A model generated the notes under the pieces. The model was not told the origin of the DNA. It did no database searches and saw only the letters and a list, made by a program, of their open reading frames with translations. Below are positions 6,407 through 7,773 of a DNA stretch of 7,773 bases, piece after piece (the stretch's first letter is position 1; each line of letters opens with the position of its first letter). The stretch spans positions 1 through 7,773 of the forward strand of contig CAAGEG010000003.1 of NCBI GenBank assembly GCA_900768785.1, read 5' to 3'. The translations under genes were made by a program, and so were the position numbers. The stretch comes from an uncultured Prevotella sp. (lineage in GTDB: Bacteria; Bacteroidota; Bacteroidia; Bacteroidales; Bacteroidaceae).

Positions 6407-7417
6407 ATGAAAGTAGCTATTGTTGGTGCGAGTGGTGCTGTGGGACAAGAGTTCCTGCGTGTGTTGGATGAAAGAAATTTCCCATTGGACGACCTCGTAT
6501 TGTTTGGCTCTGAGCGTTCGGCAGGCACTAAATATACCTTCAAAGGTAAGGAATATGAAGTGAAATTGCTCCAGCATAATGATGATTTTAAAGATGTAGA
6601 TATTGCTTTTACATCTGCCGGAGCAGGGACATCCAAAGAATTTGCAGAGGATATTACCAAATACGGAGCTGTAATGATTGACAACTCAAGCGCATTCCGC
6701 ATGGACGATGATGTGCCATTGGTAGTGCCGGAATGTAATGCCGCTGATGCTCTAAACCGTCCGCGAGGTATTATAGCAAATCCTAATTGTACCACAATCA
6801 TGATGGTTGTGGTGTTGCAACCGTTGGAAAACCTAAGCCATATCAAGCGCATTCATATAGCAAGCTATCAAAGTGCAAGTGGCGCAGGTGCGGCAGCAAT
6901 GGCGGAATTGCAGCAACAATATGCAGAAATTATCGAAGGCAAACCGGTTACAGTAAAGAAATTTCCACATCAATTGGCATATAATGTCATACCTCAAATT
7001 GATGTTTTCCAACCAAATGGCTATACAAAAGAGGAGATGAAGATGTTTAACGAAACACGAAAGATAATGCATAGCGATGTGAAATGTTCAGCTATGTGTG
7101 TGCGTGTTTCTTCTTTGAGAGCCCACTCAGAGTCTGTTTGGATAGAGACAGAGCGTCCTTTGGATGTTGAAGAGGCACAAAAAGCCCTTGCTTCAGCACC
7201 TGGAGTAACTCTTGAAGACGATCCATCAAACCTCGTTTATCCTATGCCGCTTGAGACAGCAGGCAAAGATAACATATTCGTAGGTAGAGTAAGAAAAGAC
7301 TTAGCCGATGAAAACGGACTTACTTTCTGGCTTAGTGGCGACCAAATACGTAAAGGCGCAGCTCTTAATGCAGTTCAAATTGCCGAATATTTGATAAAAG
7401 TAGGTAATGTGAAATAA
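6407..7417 (+). CDS. asd: Aspartate-semialdehyde dehydrogenase
   Basis: This cytoplasmic enzyme reduces aspartyl phosphate to aspartate semialdehyde with NADPH, the branch-point step towards lysine and diaminopimelate, threonine, methionine and isoleucine. The 336 residues match the usual length. The N-terminal nucleotide-binding loop is VGASGAVGQEFLRVL (6-20). The nucleophile is Cys128 in NPNCTT (125-130), Gln154 is in SYQSASGAG (153-161), and the acid/base His240 is in RVSSLRAHSES (233-243). NSSAFRMDDDVPLVVPE (93-109) is also typical. All catalytic residues expected of the family are present. The ATG follows an A-rich stretch (AAATAAAAGAA) with no strong Shine-Dalgarno, as is usual in Bacteroidota, and the glycine-rich loop follows directly, which fixes the start. 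It is transcribed alone, divergently from the antiporter cluster, and ends before a strong hairpin terminator. Confidence 0.98.
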   Translation: MKVAIVGASGAVGQEFLRVLDERNFPLDDLVLFGSERSAGTKYTFKGKEYEVKLLQHNDDFKDVDIAFTSAGAGTSKEFAEDITKYGAVMIDNSSAFRMDDDVPLVVPECNAADALNRPRGIIANPNCTTIMMVVVLQPLENLSHIKRIHIASYQSASGAGAAAMAELQQQYAEIIEGKPVTVKKFPHQLAYNVIPQIDVFQPNGYTKEEMKMFNETRKIMHSDVKCSAMCVRVSSLRAHSESVWIETERPLDVEEAQKALASAPGVTLEDDPSNLVYPMPLETAGKDNIFVGRVRKDLADENGLTFWLSGDQIRKGAALNAVQIAEYLIKVGNVK

Positions 7418-7447
7418 TATTTGACGATAATCATATTTGTCAATATT
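7416..7447 (+). repeat. Imperfect inverted repeat over the asd stop codon
   Basis: AATATTTGAC (7416-7425) and GTCAATATT (7439-7447) pair over 9 bp with one bulged T and a 13-nt loop. It begins within the TAA stop codon. As it is AT-rich and has no U tract, it is more likely a 3'-end accessory hairpin or chance than a terminator. Confidence 0.3.
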
Positions 7448-7475
7448 AAAAGATAAATATTCTTATTGATACTCT

Positions 7476-7513
7476 AAACAGGCAGGTGAGAACTAAAATC
7501 GCTTGCCTGTTTT
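7476..7513 (+). terminator. Rho-independent terminator of asd
   Basis: Arms at 7476-7489 and 7499-7512 form a 14-bp stem with two G-U wobbles. Its core is AAACAGGCA against TGCCTGTTT, the loop is 9 nt (GAACTAAAA), and a short T-rich tail TTTTATTAT follows. It lies about 60 nt after the asd stop codon. This is the strongest hairpin in the window. Confidence 0.85.
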
Positions 7514-7525
7514 ATTATAAATACT

Positions 7526-7603
7526 CCGAGAAAAACAAAATGTCTTAAAGACATAACAAATTCCGATTAACTTATAATTATTGTTATATTCATTTGTTCT
7601 CGG
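7526..7603. repeat. Nested inverted repeats in the spacer before the IS-like ORF
   Basis: An outer repeat, CCGAGAA (7526-7532) and TTCTCGG (7597-7603), is reinforced by CAAA (7536-7539) with TTTG (7593-7596) across a 3-nt bulge. Inside it are a 7-bp palindrome ATGTCTT-A-AAGACAT (7540-7554) and a second pair ATAACAA (7553-7559) with TTGTTAT (7581-7587). The two inner elements share two bases, so both cannot form at full length. It could be a folded RNA, a protein-binding site or remnants of mobile DNA ends. No ORF covers it. Confidence 0.4.
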
Positions 7604-7678
7604 TTATAGATATATAAGTTGTTTCTTTATCTATTTTTTCGGCAAATAATAAACTATGACATGATACAGATTTACTTC

Positions 7679-7704
7679 ACACGTAATTAACAATTAAAAC
7701 GTGT
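7679..7704. repeat. Short inverted repeat upstream of the IS-like ORF
   Basis: ACACGT (7679-7684) and ACGTGT (7699-7704) form a perfect 6-bp inverted repeat around a 14-nt AT-rich centre, ending 6 nt before the ATG at 7711. It could act as a binding site for the adjacent DNA-binding protein or lower its translation. It may also be chance. Confidence 0.35.
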
Positions 7705-7710
7705 ATTATT

Positions 7711-7773
7711 ATGTCAAAACGAACCGTAAAACGGCGGCAATTCAGTATGGATTTTAAGCTCCAGTTACTGAAA
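7711..7773 (+). CDS. Start of IS3-family OrfA-like transposase protein (partial, runs off window)
   Basis: Only the first 21 codons are visible, beginning MSKRTVKRRQFSMDFKLQLL. A basic N terminus followed by the pattern RRxFSxDFKLxLL is characteristic of the helix-turn-helix OrfA protein of IS3-family elements, in which OrfA binds the ends and a frameshift yields the full transposase. The reading frame is open to the window's edge. A candidate left terminus beginning TG is at 7657 (TGACATGATACAG) or 7662 (TGATACAG), about 50 bp before the ATG as expected for such elements, but it cannot be confirmed without the right end. There is no clear Shine-Dalgarno. The identification rests on a short stretch; another DNA-binding protein remains possible. 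Confidence 0.6.
   Translation, partial: MSKRTVKRRQFSMDFKLQLLK

Noticed and set aside
6374..7072. Minus-strand frames of 67, 155 and 79 codons opposite asd, and a 65-codon plus frame within it
   Set aside because: All overlap asd, whose catalytic motifs are intact; none has its own recognisable domain or promoter.
7632..7640. TATTTTTTC as a -7 box for the IS-like ORF
   Set aside because: It lacks the final G of TAnnTTTG and no TTTG lies about 19-22 nt upstream. An alternative TTTG (7593-7596) with TAAGTTG (7615) is also only partial.

Overview
The window looks like ordinary chromosome from a member of Bacteroidota, most likely order Bacteroidales (Bacteroides/Prevotella-like); I would not go to genus. 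The reasons are an AT-rich composition, starts without a convincing Shine-Dalgarno, intergenic promoters that fit the Bacteroidota consensus (TTTG, then about 20 nt, then TAnnTTTG), and proteins of Bacteroidales character. No rRNA, tRNA, CRISPR array or recognisable riboswitch was seen.

Layout, left to right. Positions 1-195 hold no convincing gene. There is a possible leftward promoter (150-181) for a gene outside the window, and the first 22 bases have a weak resemblance to an insertion-sequence end. Two tandem hairpins (197-230 and 241-260) close the leftward hppA gene (276-2480), a membrane pyrophosphatase. Upstream of hppA, on the same minus strand, lies a tight three-gene cluster transcribed from right to left: a CPA2-type cation:proton antiporter homologue with a soluble C-terminal region (4109-6235), a LolD-like ABC ATPase (3424-4098) and a CvfB-like S1 RNA-binding protein (2575-3411), with gaps of 10 and 12 nt. 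Going the other way from a 171-bp divergent spacer is asd (6407-7417), aspartate-semialdehyde dehydrogenase, which ends in a strong hairpin terminator (7476-7513). After a structured AT-rich spacer, the last 63 bases begin an ORF resembling the OrfA protein of IS3-family transposases.

How the genes fit together: hppA and the antiporter homologue both concern ion gradients. The pyrophosphatase has the sequence marks of a K+-dependent enzyme and, as far as I recall the published signature, of the subclass that pumps both Na+ and H+. The antiporter homologue lacks the usual acidic pair in its presumed ion-binding helix, so its transport activity is not assured. The ABC ATPase has no permease gene beside it. 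asd serves the aspartate family of amino acids and diaminopimelate for cell-wall synthesis. It shares a spacer with the antiporter cluster in which two predicted -7 boxes sit back to back, 2 bp apart, so the two directions might compete.

I see no clear new multi-gene system. The most interesting points are the altered antiporter core, the pyrophosphatase signature, the overlapping divergent promoters, and the folded spacer next to the insertion-sequence-like ORF.
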